Notes: generated from the letters alone by a model not told the origin. 64,000 bases of DNA from Frankia alni ACN14a (GCF_000058485.1 NC_008278.1:5760962-5824961), one strand, 5' to 3'. Positions 53,825-62,449 are shown, counted from the first letter of the stretch. A program made the numbers and translations.

Positions 53825-54883
53825 ATGATCGGCCGTCGGCCGCTTCGTCGCCACCCGGCCGCCCCGGCGGCACCGAAGGGTCGCCCTGACCGGCCGCTGT
53901 CAGCGGTCCTGACGACGACCGTGCTGCTGGTGATGATGGCCGTCCTGCCGGGACTGCCGGCCAGGGCGGACAGCGGCTCGGCGCAGACCACCGTCAGCCT
54001 CATCGTCCTGGGAACACCGGCGCTGGCTGCCACCAAGCGCGGAACCGTGGTGGACGCGGACTCCGACGGCAGGATCGGTCCAGGTGACCGGGTGCACTGG
54101 AAGATCACGGTCTCGAACACCGGGAACACGGTGGTGTCCGCGGTGACCGTGAGCGATCCCACGGCGGGCCCGGTCCGCTGCCCCGCCAGGTCGCTTCTCC
54201 CGAAGCAGGCTGTGACCTGCACCGTTCCCGAGCACACGATCACCCCCGCGGATGTCGCGGCGGGCGTCGTCAAAAACGTGGCGAACGCGTCCGCAGCCGC
54301 TCAGGGTGGGCGGGTGATCGCGCCGCCCGCCTTCGCCAGCGTGCCGATCCCGACCGTCAAACCGATCGTCGTCTTCCCGCCCCCGCCGTGGCTACCCGGG
54401 TTCCCCGGCGGCCTTCCCCATCACCCCGACTTCGATCACCCCGACTTCGATGGCCCCGACTTCGATGGCCCCGGTCTCGATGGCCCCGGTCTCGATGGCC
54501 CCGCGGTGGGCGGCGCCGTCGTGGGCGGCGGCGCGGTGACCGGCGGTTCCGGCTCTGGCAACGGCTCCGGCACCGGCCCGGGCGGCGGCACCGGCACCGG
54601 CACCGGCCCGGGCGGCGGCCCCGGCACCGGCACTGGCCCTGGTGACGGGCCCGGCACCGGCCCGGGCCGGCCCGGGCCCGGTTCCCCGCAGCGCCACGGT
54701 GGTGCGTCGCCGGCGCCGGGGGGCCAGCAGGATGCTCATCCGCCGGTGGCCGTGGCGGGGGGACAGCCCGATGAACCCGGGCGCAGCGGTCTTGAGCTGG
54801 TCGTACTCGGCACGGTCACCGCCGGCTGCGCACTTGCCGCGCTCGGGGCACTCGGCGCCCGACGGACCAGACGCCGGCGTTGA
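53825..54883 (+). CDS. Surface protein with DUF11-like domain, Gly-rich stalk and C-terminal anchor
   Basis: 352 residues. A signal sequence (VLTTTVLLVMMAVLPGLPAR) precedes a DUF11/DUF7507-like domain (VDADSDGRIGPGDRVHWKIT, VSNTGNTVVSAVTVSDP). A long Pro/Gly/Asp tandem-repeat stalk follows (PDFDGP units, then GTGPGGGTGTG), and a C-terminal hydrophobic helix ending GARRTRRRR. This is the architecture of a wall-attached protein, next to a class E/F sortase gene. No LPxTG or LAxTG motif is clear before the helix. The stalk is poor in conserved sequence. Confidence 0.75.
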   Translation: MIGRRPLRRHPAAPAAPKGRPDRPLSAVLTTTVLLVMMAVLPGLPARADSGSAQTTVSLIVLGTPALAATKRGTVVDADSDGRIGPGDRVHWKITVSNTGNTVVSAVTVSDPTAGPVRCPARSLLPKQAVTCTVPEHTITPADVAAGVVKNVANASAAAQGGRVIAPPAFASVPIPTVKPIVVFPPPPWLPGFPGGLPHHPDFDHPDFDGPDFDGPGLDGPGLDGPAVGGAVVGGGAVTGGSGSGNGSGTGPGGGTGTGTGPGGGPGTGTGPGDGPGTGPGRPGPGSPQRHGGASPAPGGQQDAHPPVAVAGGQPDEPGRSGLELVVLGTVTAGCALAALGALGARRTRRRR

Positions 54884-55598
54884 GGCGACCGCCGGTGCAA
54901 CGCGCCGCCAGGCGGCCGACCGCCGCGGGTCACCCCTGACCAGAAGACGCCCGGCCGTCTCACTGCCCGTCCTCGGCGCCCTGACCCTCGCCGGGATCAT
55001 GGTGGCCGGGATTGCGCTGGTCGTCCTGGGATGGCCGGCCAGACCGGCTCCCGTGGCCGCCCCGCTGCCCGAGGTCGGCGGGGCGCACCTGCCCGAGCCG
55101 TCGCCCGGGCCCGGTGGGGCGGGCACGGTCCAGATCCCGCGGCACCAGTCCGATCTGCCGGCATCCAGCCTCCGGATACCGGCGCTCGGCGTCACCGCCA
55201 GGATCGGCCGGGCGACCGAGGACGGGGGCATCCTGACTCCGCCGCGGGCGCCGTCCGAGGTCGGGCTGTGGTCCGGTTCGGCCGCGCTGGACGCCAGCTC
55301 CGGGGAGGTGACGCTCGTCGGGCACGTGAACTGGCGGGGGATGCCGCCGTTCGCGTTTGGACGGCTGGCCCACCTGCACGCCGGAGATCTCGTCTACACC
55401 AGCGACGCAGGCGGGCAGCAGACCGCGTGGCGGGTCAGTCGGGTCTCCGCCCGCGCCAAGGCCGGCGGCGTCGATCCGGCGGCATTCGCCGGATCGCGGG
55501 GCCCACGCCAGCTAGTCATGATCACCTGCGGTGGACCGTTCGACGTCCGGGCCCACTCCTATTCCGACAATGTGTACGTGCGCGCCAGCCCCGCGTGA
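54771..55598 (+). CDS. Class E/F sortase
   Basis: About 275 residues from ATG 54771 (a start further right would remove the odd N-terminus; the first 50 residues overlap the surface-protein gene). One membrane helix (VLGALTLAGIMVAGIALVVL) precedes the sortase fold: LRIPALGVTARIGRATEDGG, the His in LVGHVNWRGMPPFAF, the Cys in MITCGGPFD and Arg in DNVYVRA form the catalytic triad. It should attach the preceding surface protein or pilins to the wall. The gene pair sharing 113 bp suggests cotranslation. Confidence 0.8.
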   Translation: MNPGAAVLSWSYSARSPPAAHLPRSGHSAPDGPDAGVEATAGATRRQAADRRGSPLTRRRPAVSLPVLGALTLAGIMVAGIALVVLGWPARPAPVAAPLPEVGGAHLPEPSPGPGGAGTVQIPRHQSDLPASSLRIPALGVTARIGRATEDGGILTPPRAPSEVGLWSGSAALDASSGEVTLVGHVNWRGMPPFAFGRLAHLHAGDLVYTSDAGGQQTAWRVSRVSARAKAGGVDPAAFAGSRGPRQLVMITCGGPFDVRAHSYSDNVYVRASPA

Positions 55599-55723
55599 GC
55601 GACGGCCCCCGTCAGAGGAGAGGCTGCTCGCGGCCGGATGTGGCCGCCAAGGAGGAACCGGCACGGGGCGGAACAGCACGGGAAGGATGCCGCGCGTCGC
55701 CCAGCCGGGCGAGGATCGGTCGC

Positions 55724-55978
55724 TCAGAAGGGCAGGATCGACGCGATCGCCTCCCACAGCCGCGGGCGTTGCACCCCCTTGTCCAGCGCCCCGTGGGCGG
55801 CGTAGTAGGCGGTCGTCTCGGCCCGCAGACGTCGCTCGCCGGCACGCCACGGCCGGGACACCCACCTGACATACAGTGCCCGCACGTCCGCCGGCTGCTC
55901 CTCCCAGCCGGCCCAGGCGTCCGCCTGGCCGAGCGCCTCGAGCAGCTCGTCCGGGAGGGACTGCGGGTCGTCCGCCAT
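55724..55978 (-). CDS. OmdA/YdeI-associated small protein
   Basis: 84 residues: LPDELLEALGQADAWAGWEE, then ALYVRWVSRPWRAGERRLRA and a C-terminal helix. This resembles the YdeI/OmpD-associated (OmdA) fold, where L-x-x-A-L-x-x-x-P-x-A-x-x-x-W and Y-x-x-W are conserved. It lies 7 bp after DUF2252 and is the last gene of that leftward operon. Function unknown. Confidence 0.6.
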   Translation of the reverse strand: MADDPQSLPDELLEALGQADAWAGWEEQPADVRALYVRWVSRPWRAGERRLRAETTAYYAAHGALDKGVQRPRLWEAIASILPF

Positions 55979-55985
55979 GTTCCGC

Positions 55986-57299
55986 TCAGTCCACGTCGAT
56001 GAGCTGGCCGTTGCGGAACATGTCGACGAAGAGCTGGTGGTCGCGGTGGACCTGGGCGCCGTAGTCGTGGGCGAAGTCGACCAGCGAGGCGACGAACGCC
56101 TTCTCGTCGCGCGTGATCGCACCGTGGATCGCGTCCTCGGTGGAGAAGTTCACCAGGTCGTGCTCGCTGTCGTCGTCCGCGACGGCGTGCATCCGGGCGG
56201 TGGAACGGCCGAGGTCGGCGACCAGGGCGAGCATCTGCTCGGGTTCGTTCACCTCCGACCAGTCCAGGTCCTGCGCGTACGGCGACACCTCGGCGACGAG
56301 CTGGCCGACGCCGTCGAGCTCCGTGTGGCCGAGCCAGGTGTCGCTGTCCGCCTGCAACGCACGCTGCGACAGCGCCGTGCGGTGCCCCTGGTGCCGGAAG
56401 TAGTCGGCGATCCGCCGGTCGGGGACGAACCGGCTCAGCGCCGGGACCTGTCCCTGCTTCATGTACAGGACGACGTCGTTGTCCAGCGCCTCCGTCTGCC
56501 CCTCGACAAGCAGGCTGTACGACGGCAGGCCGGCGCTGCCGATGCCCACCCCGCGGCGCAGCACGACGTCCTTGACCGTCAGCGACACCGGGCGGGTGCG
56601 CCGGTCCGGCGGGACCGTGGGCACGTAGCGCTCGAACGCGGCGAGGACGCCCGCCCGGGTGGCCTCGTCCACCGGGCTGATGCCGTCGCCCCGGGCGAAC
56701 CGACGGTCGTGGCCCTCGACCACGGTGAGCTCGTCGAGCAGCCCCACCCTGGTGGAGCGCCGCGCCTGCTGGAGGAACGCGTGAACCACCCCCGAGGTCG
56801 TCGCGAGCGTCAGCAGGTCGGACGACGACGCACCGCCGCCCTCGGCAAGCTCGCGGATCCGGTCGGCGTAGGCGCCCACGCACGCCTCAACGAGCCGGGT
56901 GATCACCGCGTCGCTGAGCGCCTTGGCGCGCCCGAGCAGGGCCAGGCTCGCGACGAGGCGCCGCAGGTCCCACGTGAACGGCCCGACATAGGCCTCGTCG
57001 AAGTCGTTGACGTTGAACACAAGCACGCCGTTGCTGCTCATGTACGTGCCGAAGTTCTCCGCGTGCAGGTCCCCGTGGATCCAGATCCGGCTGGTCCGCT
57101 CGTCGAGGAAGGGGTCGTCGAGGGCGTGGACGTCGGCGTAGAACAACGCCGCCGAGCCCCGGTAGAAGGCGAACGGCGTCGCCGCCATCTTGCGGAACTT
57201 CCGCCGGAACGCCCCGGGCTCCGCCGCCATCAGCTCGCCGAAGGCGACGGCGAAGACGGCGGCGATGACCTGGGCGCGCTCGGGTTCGGGCGTCGCCAT
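55986..57299 (-). CDS. DUF2252 protein (kinase-like fold)
   Basis: 437 residues: FYRGSAALFYADVHAL, IHGDLHAENFGTY (catalytic-loop-like HGDxHxEN), VFNVNDFDEAYVGPFTWDLR, then RRGVGIGSAGLPSYSLLVEG and EVSPYAQDLDW. This is DUF2252, an APH-like kinase fold family abundant in actinobacteria with unknown substrate. The metal-binding NDFD and HGDLH motifs are intact. It is the second gene of EthD-DUF2252-OmdA, separated by 2 bp and 7 bp. Confidence 0.9.
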   Translation of the reverse strand: MATPEPERAQVIAAVFAVAFGELMAAEPGAFRRKFRKMAATPFAFYRGSAALFYADVHALDDPFLDERTSRIWIHGDLHAENFGTYMSSNGVLVFNVNDFDEAYVGPFTWDLRRLVASLALLGRAKALSDAVITRLVEACVGAYADRIRELAEGGGASSSDLLTLATTSGVVHAFLQQARRSTRVGLLDELTVVEGHDRRFARGDGISPVDEATRAGVLAAFERYVPTVPPDRRTRPVSLTVKDVVLRRGVGIGSAGLPSYSLLVEGQTEALDNDVVLYMKQGQVPALSRFVPDRRIADYFRHQGHRTALSQRALQADSDTWLGHTELDGVGQLVAEVSPYAQDLDWSEVNEPEQMLALVADLGRSTARMHAVADDDSEHDLVNFSTEDAIHGAITRDEKAFVASLVDFAHDYGAQVHRDHQLFVDMFRNGQLIDVD

Positions 57300-57301
57300 G
57301 C

Positions 57302-57589
57302 TCAGCCCGTCACCTCGCTGGTCTGCATCACCGGGGTGATCGTGGTGAAGTTCGCGACGTCAGCGACGATCGCCGCCCGGTCGCCGCGGGACATCGCCGC
57401 CTGCATCTCCTCGATCGACGCGAACCGGAAGTGCGAGGCGGCGACGTACGGGCCGTCCAACCCACGGTCGATCTCGATCTCCGAGATGCCCCACGCGGCG
57501 CTGGCCAGCGGGATGTGCTTGTCGCGGTAGTAGTCGTGGTCGAACGTCGCACCCTCGGTCCTCGGGTACAGCACGCTGAACCGGATCAA
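57302..57589 (-). CDS. EthD-family small protein
   Basis: 95 residues starting at a TTG at 57589, chosen because AGGAGG sits eight bases before it and the EthD core starts right after. The sequence has IRFSVLYPRTEGATFDHDYY and RDKHIPLASAAWGISEIEID, the dimeric ferredoxin-like fold of EthD. The family includes ether-degradation helpers and ABM-type monooxygenase-like proteins. First gene of the operon with DUF2252. Confidence 0.8.
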   Translation of the reverse strand: MIRFSVLYPRTEGATFDHDYYRDKHIPLASAAWGISEIEIDRGLDGPYVAASHFRFASIEEMQAAMSRGDRAAIVADVANFTTITPVMQTSEVTG

Positions 57590-58142
57590 GATGACCGCCT
57601 CCTGACAGTCGCGGTCTCCGCCGATCGGGCCGCGCTGGTCCCAGCTTCTCCCAGAACGCCCCTTCCGCGCGCGCCCCTGCCCCTCTCCCGGCTCCGCACC
57701 ACGCCCACGCCGAGGTCCAGGTCCAGGTCCACCGCACGTGGGCCCGCGCCGGCCGACGAGATCGCCCCGATCCCAGCGATCTTGGTGTTCCGCGGAACCG
57801 CGACACGATTCCCGGCGGACCACAGCCCGCCACACCGCGCCTTGTACGTCGCGTGACGAAGAACCCCATTCGCCACCACAAAGAGTAACCGGCCCCCAGG
57901 GTTTCCGGGGCGACCTCACATCGATATTTGCACTGGTCAGCGGCCCAGCACGAAACGATTTACCGGGGGCCGGGCACGGTAGGCGTCGCAGAACCGGTGC
58001 ATTAGCCAGTTCCGTCAGGATAGTGTGATCCGGCCGCACCGCGTAGAAGCCGTCCAATTCCGCGGACGGCCGATCCGCCGCGCGGCAAAGCCGGTCGATC
58101 GGCCTTGATCCGTCATCTTCGTCGGCAGGAATGGGCAGAGCC
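57590..58142. other. Intergenic region with palindrome (57787)
   Basis: No gene supported. It contains the 12-bp palindrome GTTCCGCGGAAC at 57787-57798. The region 57890-58020 is slightly AT-rich and may hold the promoter of the NERD gene. Confidence 0.5.
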
Positions 58143-59195
58143 ATGAGCGAGCTACCGGGCATGCACGAGCTACAGGTCACGCCGTGGCGTCGGTTTGGAC
58201 ACCACCGGCTGTACGTGAACCTTCCCGACGGGCAGAGCGCCGCCTGGTTCGACCTGAAGAACCATCAGCTCAACGTCCTGCTCGACGCCTATCGGGATGC
58301 GGTGCTCGACGTCCTCGCGCCCTACCTCGGCGAAGGGCCAGCGGCCCCGACCGGCCCCCTGCCACCGGCACCGGCACCGGCACCGGCGACTGCACCCCCG
58401 CCCGCCCCACCCCTCGTGTCGGCCCCGCCCGCACCGTCGGCCGGATGGACACCGGCCATACCGGCGACGTCCTCATCGTGGACTGTGCCGACGCCCGTTG
58501 TTCCCCCCGTCAGTCCGTCCACCACCGCAACGGCGGCCCCCGGGGCAATGACCGCATCGCCGCGTGCTGCAGAATTGCTGCATCCTGCGGACGACCTTGC
58601 CGACAATCCGCCCGGCGCGGCGATCCGGGTGAAGATCGAGGAGCTGACGCCGGGTTTCTGGCGTGCCCTGCTGAACCGCCTGCTCCGCCGCCCCTCGGAG
58701 CTGGAGTCGTGGCGTAAGGGGCTGGTCGGGGAGGAGATGGCGGCGGCGGAGCTGGAGCGGCTGATCCCCTGGGGCTGGCGGGTGCTGCATTCCGTGCCGC
58801 TCCCCCGCGGCGTCGACATCGACCATCTGCTGATCGGTCCCGGCGGGGTCTTCACCGTCAACACGAAATATCATGTAGGCGCCCGGATCTGGGTCGGTGA
58901 CCAGGCCGTGAAGATGGGTCGCCAGCCGTATCCGTACGTGCGAAAGGCCCGCGCGGAGGCCGAGCGGGCGGCGAAGGTGCTGACGCACGCCTGCGGCTTC
59001 ACAGTGCCGGTCAGCGCGGTTCTGGCGTTCGTCGAACCGGCAAAGCTGACCGTGGAGTCCTCACTGCGCGACGTCCGAGCGATCCGGCACGACCAGCTCG
59101 CCACCTACGGTGCTCTCCCGGCGGTGTGGCGGCCGGGCCACGTCGAGCAGATTTACGCCGCGGCGCGAAACCGCCGTGCCTGGCTGACCGCCTGA
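58143..59195 (+). CDS. NERD-domain protein with Pro-rich linker
   Basis: About 350 residues. The first 60 residues form a small folded part (GHHRLYVNLPDGQSAAWFDL), the next 110 are a long Pro/Ala/Thr linker, and the C-terminal half is a NERD nuclease-related domain: GLVGEEMAAAELERLIPWGW, RVLHSVPLPRGVDIDHLLIG and GPGGVFTVNTKYHVGARIWV. The catalytic Lys of VNTKYH is in place but the Asp before it is replaced by Asn. Start could be ATG 58131 or 58143. Its role, perhaps DNA-related, is unknown. Confidence 0.8.
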   Translation: MSELPGMHELQVTPWRRFGHHRLYVNLPDGQSAAWFDLKNHQLNVLLDAYRDAVLDVLAPYLGEGPAAPTGPLPPAPAPAPATAPPPAPPLVSAPPAPSAGWTPAIPATSSSWTVPTPVVPPVSPSTTATAAPGAMTASPRAAELLHPADDLADNPPGAAIRVKIEELTPGFWRALLNRLLRRPSELESWRKGLVGEEMAAAELERLIPWGWRVLHSVPLPRGVDIDHLLIGPGGVFTVNTKYHVGARIWVGDQAVKMGRQPYPYVRKARAEAERAAKVLTHACGFTVPVSAVLAFVEPAKLTVESSLRDVRAIRHDQLATYGALPAVWRPGHVEQIYAAARNRRAWLTA

Positions 59196-59234
59196 CCGGA
59201 ACCGCTCTCGCCATCCACTCTGCGGTCGGCGTCG

Positions 59235-59599
59235 CTACCGCTGGAATTCCAGGTGGGCGAGCAGCCCCGCCGGTGCGTCGGACGCGATGGCCGAGGCGAT
59301 CGCGTCGGCGGCGGCCTGCGCGGACCTCGGCAGCATCACGTTCTCGTGGACACGAACGGCAGCGTCCAGGTCGTCGACGTCGGGGCTTTCGGGAGAGGCG
59401 ACGATGGCTCGGGCAAGATCGGCGCCGTCGAGCATCGCGAGGTTGGCCCCCATCCCGGAGAACGGCGATCGGCCGCGGCGTCGAGGTCGTGGACGGTGAC
59501 GTCGATGCCGTGGCACTGCAGGACCCGGGCGCAGGTCAGGCCGCCGGGGCCGGCGCCGACGACGGCGATCGGCGCGGCCTGGACAGAGGTTTCCGTGAT
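59235..59599 (-). pseudogene. FAD-dependent monooxygenase with internal deletion
   Basis: The reverse strand starts with [20 protein letters not shown] then [20 protein letters not shown], the dinucleotide-binding head of a TetX/PHBH-like monooxygenase, behind an AGGAG site but with ATC where ATG is expected. After about 45 residues it jumps, in another frame, to [20 protein letters not shown] and ends [11 protein letters not shown], the C-terminal tail. Some 250-300 central residues are missing. The gene is a relic with both a lost start and an internal deletion. Confidence 0.75.
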
Positions 59600-59939
59600 C
59601 GCTCTCCTGTCGGTTCGATGGGAGCACCCACGAATGCGGATCTTCGCGCTGCTGGAGCATGGCTGGACGGCGGTGGCCGGCTCTCCGCCCGATCCGACGT
59701 GATCCCGCCACCGATTCCCCCACGCACGGCTATGAGACGCATTTCGGCCGGTCGACCGTGATGTCGTTTCTTACCCGCGCCGTTCTCCGGCCGAATACAG
59801 GTTTCCGCCACGGCGGACCGGGAAGAGCGGGCTCGACCCATCGCCTCAGGGTGCGGTTCGGTGTCGGCCGTCGTACTTTCGAGATGGGCGCGAGCTTCGC
59901 GAATTCCGCGCCTGGTCGACATCTACGGGGAGCGTAAAC
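59600..59939. other. Intergenic, no supported gene
   Basis: Contains the ribosome site of the monooxygenase relic and the leader of the coupled pair at 59940. A GCGAGCTTCGCGAATTCCGC patch near 59890 is weakly self-complementary. Nothing else is evident. Confidence 0.4.
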
Positions 59940-60182
59940 ATGACGCAGACCAGTAAGGACCGCGCGGTCATCGACTGGACGGATCTGGGCAAGGACCTGT
60001 GGTCCTTCCTGACCGGCAAGGGCGCCGCGATCAATTACCAGTTTGTCGACATGCTTGTCGAGGTTCCGCGGGACACCGGGCCCGACGCCGCCCGCGCGAC
60101 CTGGCGCCTGCACGGCACGCTGCGGATCGTCACCTCGGACAACGACTCGCCCGGCGCCTTCGCCAACGGCGCCGCGCGCTAG
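59940..60182 (+). CDS. Hypothetical protein, first gene of coupled pair
   Basis: 80 residues: RAVIDWTDLGKDLWSFLTGK, INYQFVDMLVEVPRDTGPDA then a beta-rich end (RLHGTLRIVTSD). I recognise no family; amphipathic helices and beta strands look globular. GGGAG precedes the ATG. Its TAG stop overlaps the GTG start of the next gene (TAGTG), so the two are translated together and probably work together. Confidence 0.6.
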   Translation: MTQTSKDRAVIDWTDLGKDLWSFLTGKGAAINYQFVDMLVEVPRDTGPDAARATWRLHGTLRIVTSDNDSPGAFANGAAR

Positions 60183-60652
60183 TGACAGCCCGATTCTCCG
60201 GTGACGTCGCCTTCAGCGTCGAGGACGGCTCCGGGCCGGTCGGCGGGCGCCTCCAGGCGTCCGGCGACCGGATCCGGATCACCACCCATCAGCCCGGCCG
60301 GCTGTGGTCGGTCGCGGGGGACCTGCTCGCCGCCCTCCCGCCCGGCGCGCTGCCGGCATCCGTTCCCACGGGGCGCGCCGGCCTGCGGGAACTCGCCGAC
60401 GTCCTCGCCGCCGAGGGCATGACGGTCGAGGTCCACGGACCGGCCGGCCCGCTGGTCACCATCGGGGCCGACGTCGACTCCCGCCTCGGGGGTCTGACCG
60501 TGGGCAGCCGCCGCGTGGAGCCGACCCTCCCCGCCGCCCTGTCCGGGCACCCACATGCGCTCGGGCGAACCGCTGCGGTGGGAATCGTGGCGTTGGCCGC
60601 GTTCGTTGCCGGGTTCGCGGCGCGCGCCCGGCTCCGCCACCGGCCCGGCTGA
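60182..60652 (+). CDS. Hypothetical protein with C-terminal membrane helix
   Basis: 156 residues from GTG 60182, overlapping the previous stop by one base. Residues 1-125 are a soluble mix of strands and helices (RFSGDVAFSVEDGSGPVGGR, LQASGDRIRITTHQPGRLWS, LRELADVLAAEGMTVEVHGP). One membrane helix near the end (VGIVALAAFVAGFAA) is followed by an Arg-rich tail. No known family. With its partner it could make a small membrane-linked complex. Confidence 0.6.
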   Translation: MTARFSGDVAFSVEDGSGPVGGRLQASGDRIRITTHQPGRLWSVAGDLLAALPPGALPASVPTGRAGLRELADVLAAEGMTVEVHGPAGPLVTIGADVDSRLGGLTVGSRRVEPTLPAALSGHPHALGRTAAVGIVALAAFVAGFAARARLRHRPG

Positions 60653-60762
60653 GCTGACGGCGGGCCTGCGCCGAAGCCCACCCGGGCCCGCTGACCGGCG
60701 GCGGAGCAACAGAAGCCCAGCTCCTGGTCGGGCCGCCGCGCGGCCACGGACGAACGGCGCCG

Positions 60763-61797
60763 CTACGCGCCGATCGCGGAGAACAGCAGGGGCAGGGAGG
60801 CGTGCAGTTCCTGCGTCCAGTAGCTCCAGACGTGGACGCCGGGGCTGTAGAAGTGGGTGGTGAGCAGCGGATCGCCGCTGGCCCCAGGGTGCGCGGCGAC
60901 GTAGGCGTCGTTGAGCTTCTGGGTGAACGCCTGGCTCTCGGCGTTGACGATCGCCTCCGTGTTGGTGGAGCCGGGGTCGGGATCGTTCGGACCCTTGGTG
61001 CCGTCGCCGGACGAGACGTAGATCGGGATGCCGGTCAGCTTGTCGGCCAGGTAGTACGGGTCGTGCTGCTGCCAGACCGCCGCCCCGGACGTGGTCGTCG
61101 GGTCGCCCCACAGCGTCCTGACGTCCTTGCCGGCCGACCACACCTGCGTCCTGATGGTCGGGTAGTCGGCGTAGGGGTGCAGGGCGCCGCTGTAGGACGC
61201 CGCCGCCTTGAAGTCGTCGGGATGCCGGGCCGCGTACGACACCGCGCCGAATCCACCCATCGACAGGCCGGCGATCGCCCGGTCGGAATTGGCGTGGTAA
61301 TTGCGTTCGAGCAACTGCCGCAGCTCGACCAGGTGGAAGGTCTCCCACTTCTGCGGATCCGAGATCCAGTCGCTGTAGTAGCCGACGTTCCCGCCGTCGG
61401 GCATGACGACTATCACGCCGTGTCCGGCGGTCTGGCTTTCGACGTCGGTGTTGGTGGTCCAGTCGACGTGGCCGGACGTCCCGCTGCCCGAGCCGTGCAG
61501 CAGGTACAGCGTCGGCCAGGTTCGGTCGGTCTGCGGGTCATAGCCGGTCGGCAGCAGGAGCCGCACGATCTCGTTGGCGTTCATGGCGGCGGAATGGACG
61601 GTGAGGTCGACCAGCCGTGTGTCGCCCGAGGTCGGGTAGGTGACACAGGTGACGGACGATCCGTCGTCGCCGGTGGCCCCGAGCGCCGTACACGACGCCG
61701 CCTGCGCCGGGGAGCACACTATGAGCAGGCCGATCAGCGCACTCGCCGCAACCATCGCGGGCAGCACGATCCGCCGTCTCCATCTCCACGATTTCAT
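60763..61797 (-). CDS. Secreted esterase (antigen 85-like alpha/beta hydrolase)
   Basis: 344 residues. A signal peptide (MKSWRWRRRIVLPAMVAASA, cut after AQA) precedes an esterase D/antigen 85-like fold: WPTLYLLHGSGSG, VVMPDGGNVGYYSDW, the nucleophile elbow AGLSMGGFGAVSYAARHP and the His in FYSPGVHVWSYW. It is likely an exported carboxylesterase or mycolyl-transferase-like enzyme; substrate unknown. An AT-rich promoter-like patch (61803-61845) lies just upstream. Second secreted esterase in the window, distinct from the one at 42363. Confidence 0.88.
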   Translation of the reverse strand: MKSWRWRRRIVLPAMVAASALIGLLIVCSPAQAASCTALGATGDDGSSVTCVTYPTSGDTRLVDLTVHSAAMNANEIVRLLLPTGYDPQTDRTWPTLYLLHGSGSGTSGHVDWTTNTDVESQTAGHGVIVVMPDGGNVGYYSDWISDPQKWETFHLVELRQLLERNYHANSDRAIAGLSMGGFGAVSYAARHPDDFKAAASYSGALHPYADYPTIRTQVWSAGKDVRTLWGDPTTTSGAAVWQQHDPYYLADKLTGIPIYVSSGDGTKGPNDPDPGSTNTEAIVNAESQAFTQKLNDAYVAAHPGASGDPLLTTHFYSPGVHVWSYWTQELHASLPLLFSAIGA

Positions 61798-61918
61798 GAC
61801 CGCGACGCTAGTACAAATAGGACATAAACAGCAAAGAAAGGTATGGTTCGGACCGATGTCCGTTCGAGCACACGAAATTCGGCGTAGCGCCCTGCCGAGC
61901 CGGCGGCCGTTTCAGGCC

Positions 61919-62416
61919 CTACGCTTCTGGCCCAGTGGGCCGGATTCCCGGAGCCGATGCCAGAACGCGATTCGCGGGAAAGTCGTCGAGCGCCGCGCGC
62001 AGGAGTCGCCGCCGGCCGTCGACCAGGACACCGAAGGTCAGCAGATCACTCAGACCGCGCCAGAACTCGGCCGCGTCGCCCGCCCATTCCGGCACCCGCT
62101 GCGGCGGAAGACCTGCGCGCACCAGCAGCCGGCCGGCCGACGACCGCGAACTGTAAATCGTGGCCAGCTCGGAGATCTCGGCCTCGGACAGCCCCGCATC
62201 GCCGCCCGCGTCCTCGGCGTCCGAACCTGCGCCCCGAGCGTCATCCGACGCGGCATGCGGTGTTGCGGCCGGACTCCCAGCCCGGGGGCGCTCGGCGCCG
62301 GCGGGCCCCAGGTTCACCTGCGCGCCGAGGAACCCGCCCCGGTTGTCGAGGGTACCGACATCCCCGAAACTGACGGCGAGAGAGTTCGGCTGCGAATCGT
62401 GCCGGTCGGACACCAT
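61919..62416 (-). CDS. EAD1 effector-associated-domain protein with N-terminal LDNRGG motif
   Basis: 165 residues. Residues 76-153 are an effector-associated domain type 1: LSEAEISELATIY, AGRLLVRAGLPPQRVPEWAG, AAEFWRGLSDLLTFGVLVDG, RRRLLRAALDDFPANRVL, the recurring pattern of EAD1 adaptor domains of actinobacterial conflict systems. Residues 16-31 carry SFGDVGTLDNRGGFLG, shared with the neighbouring membrane protein. A disordered Ala/Gly/Asp linker joins the two. No catalytic domain is present, so it is a likely adaptor. It starts 33 bp after the DUF6232-like gene and is probably cotranscribed. Confidence 0.8.
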   Translation of the reverse strand: MVSDRHDSQPNSLAVSFGDVGTLDNRGGFLGAQVNLGPAGAERPRAGSPAATPHAASDDARGAGSDAEDAGGDAGLSEAEISELATIYSSRSSAGRLLVRAGLPPQRVPEWAGDAAEFWRGLSDLLTFGVLVDGRRRLLRAALDDFPANRVLASAPGIRPTGPEA

Positions 62417-62449
62417 CGTCGGATCCCGCCCTTCGTCGGCCCGCGGCTT

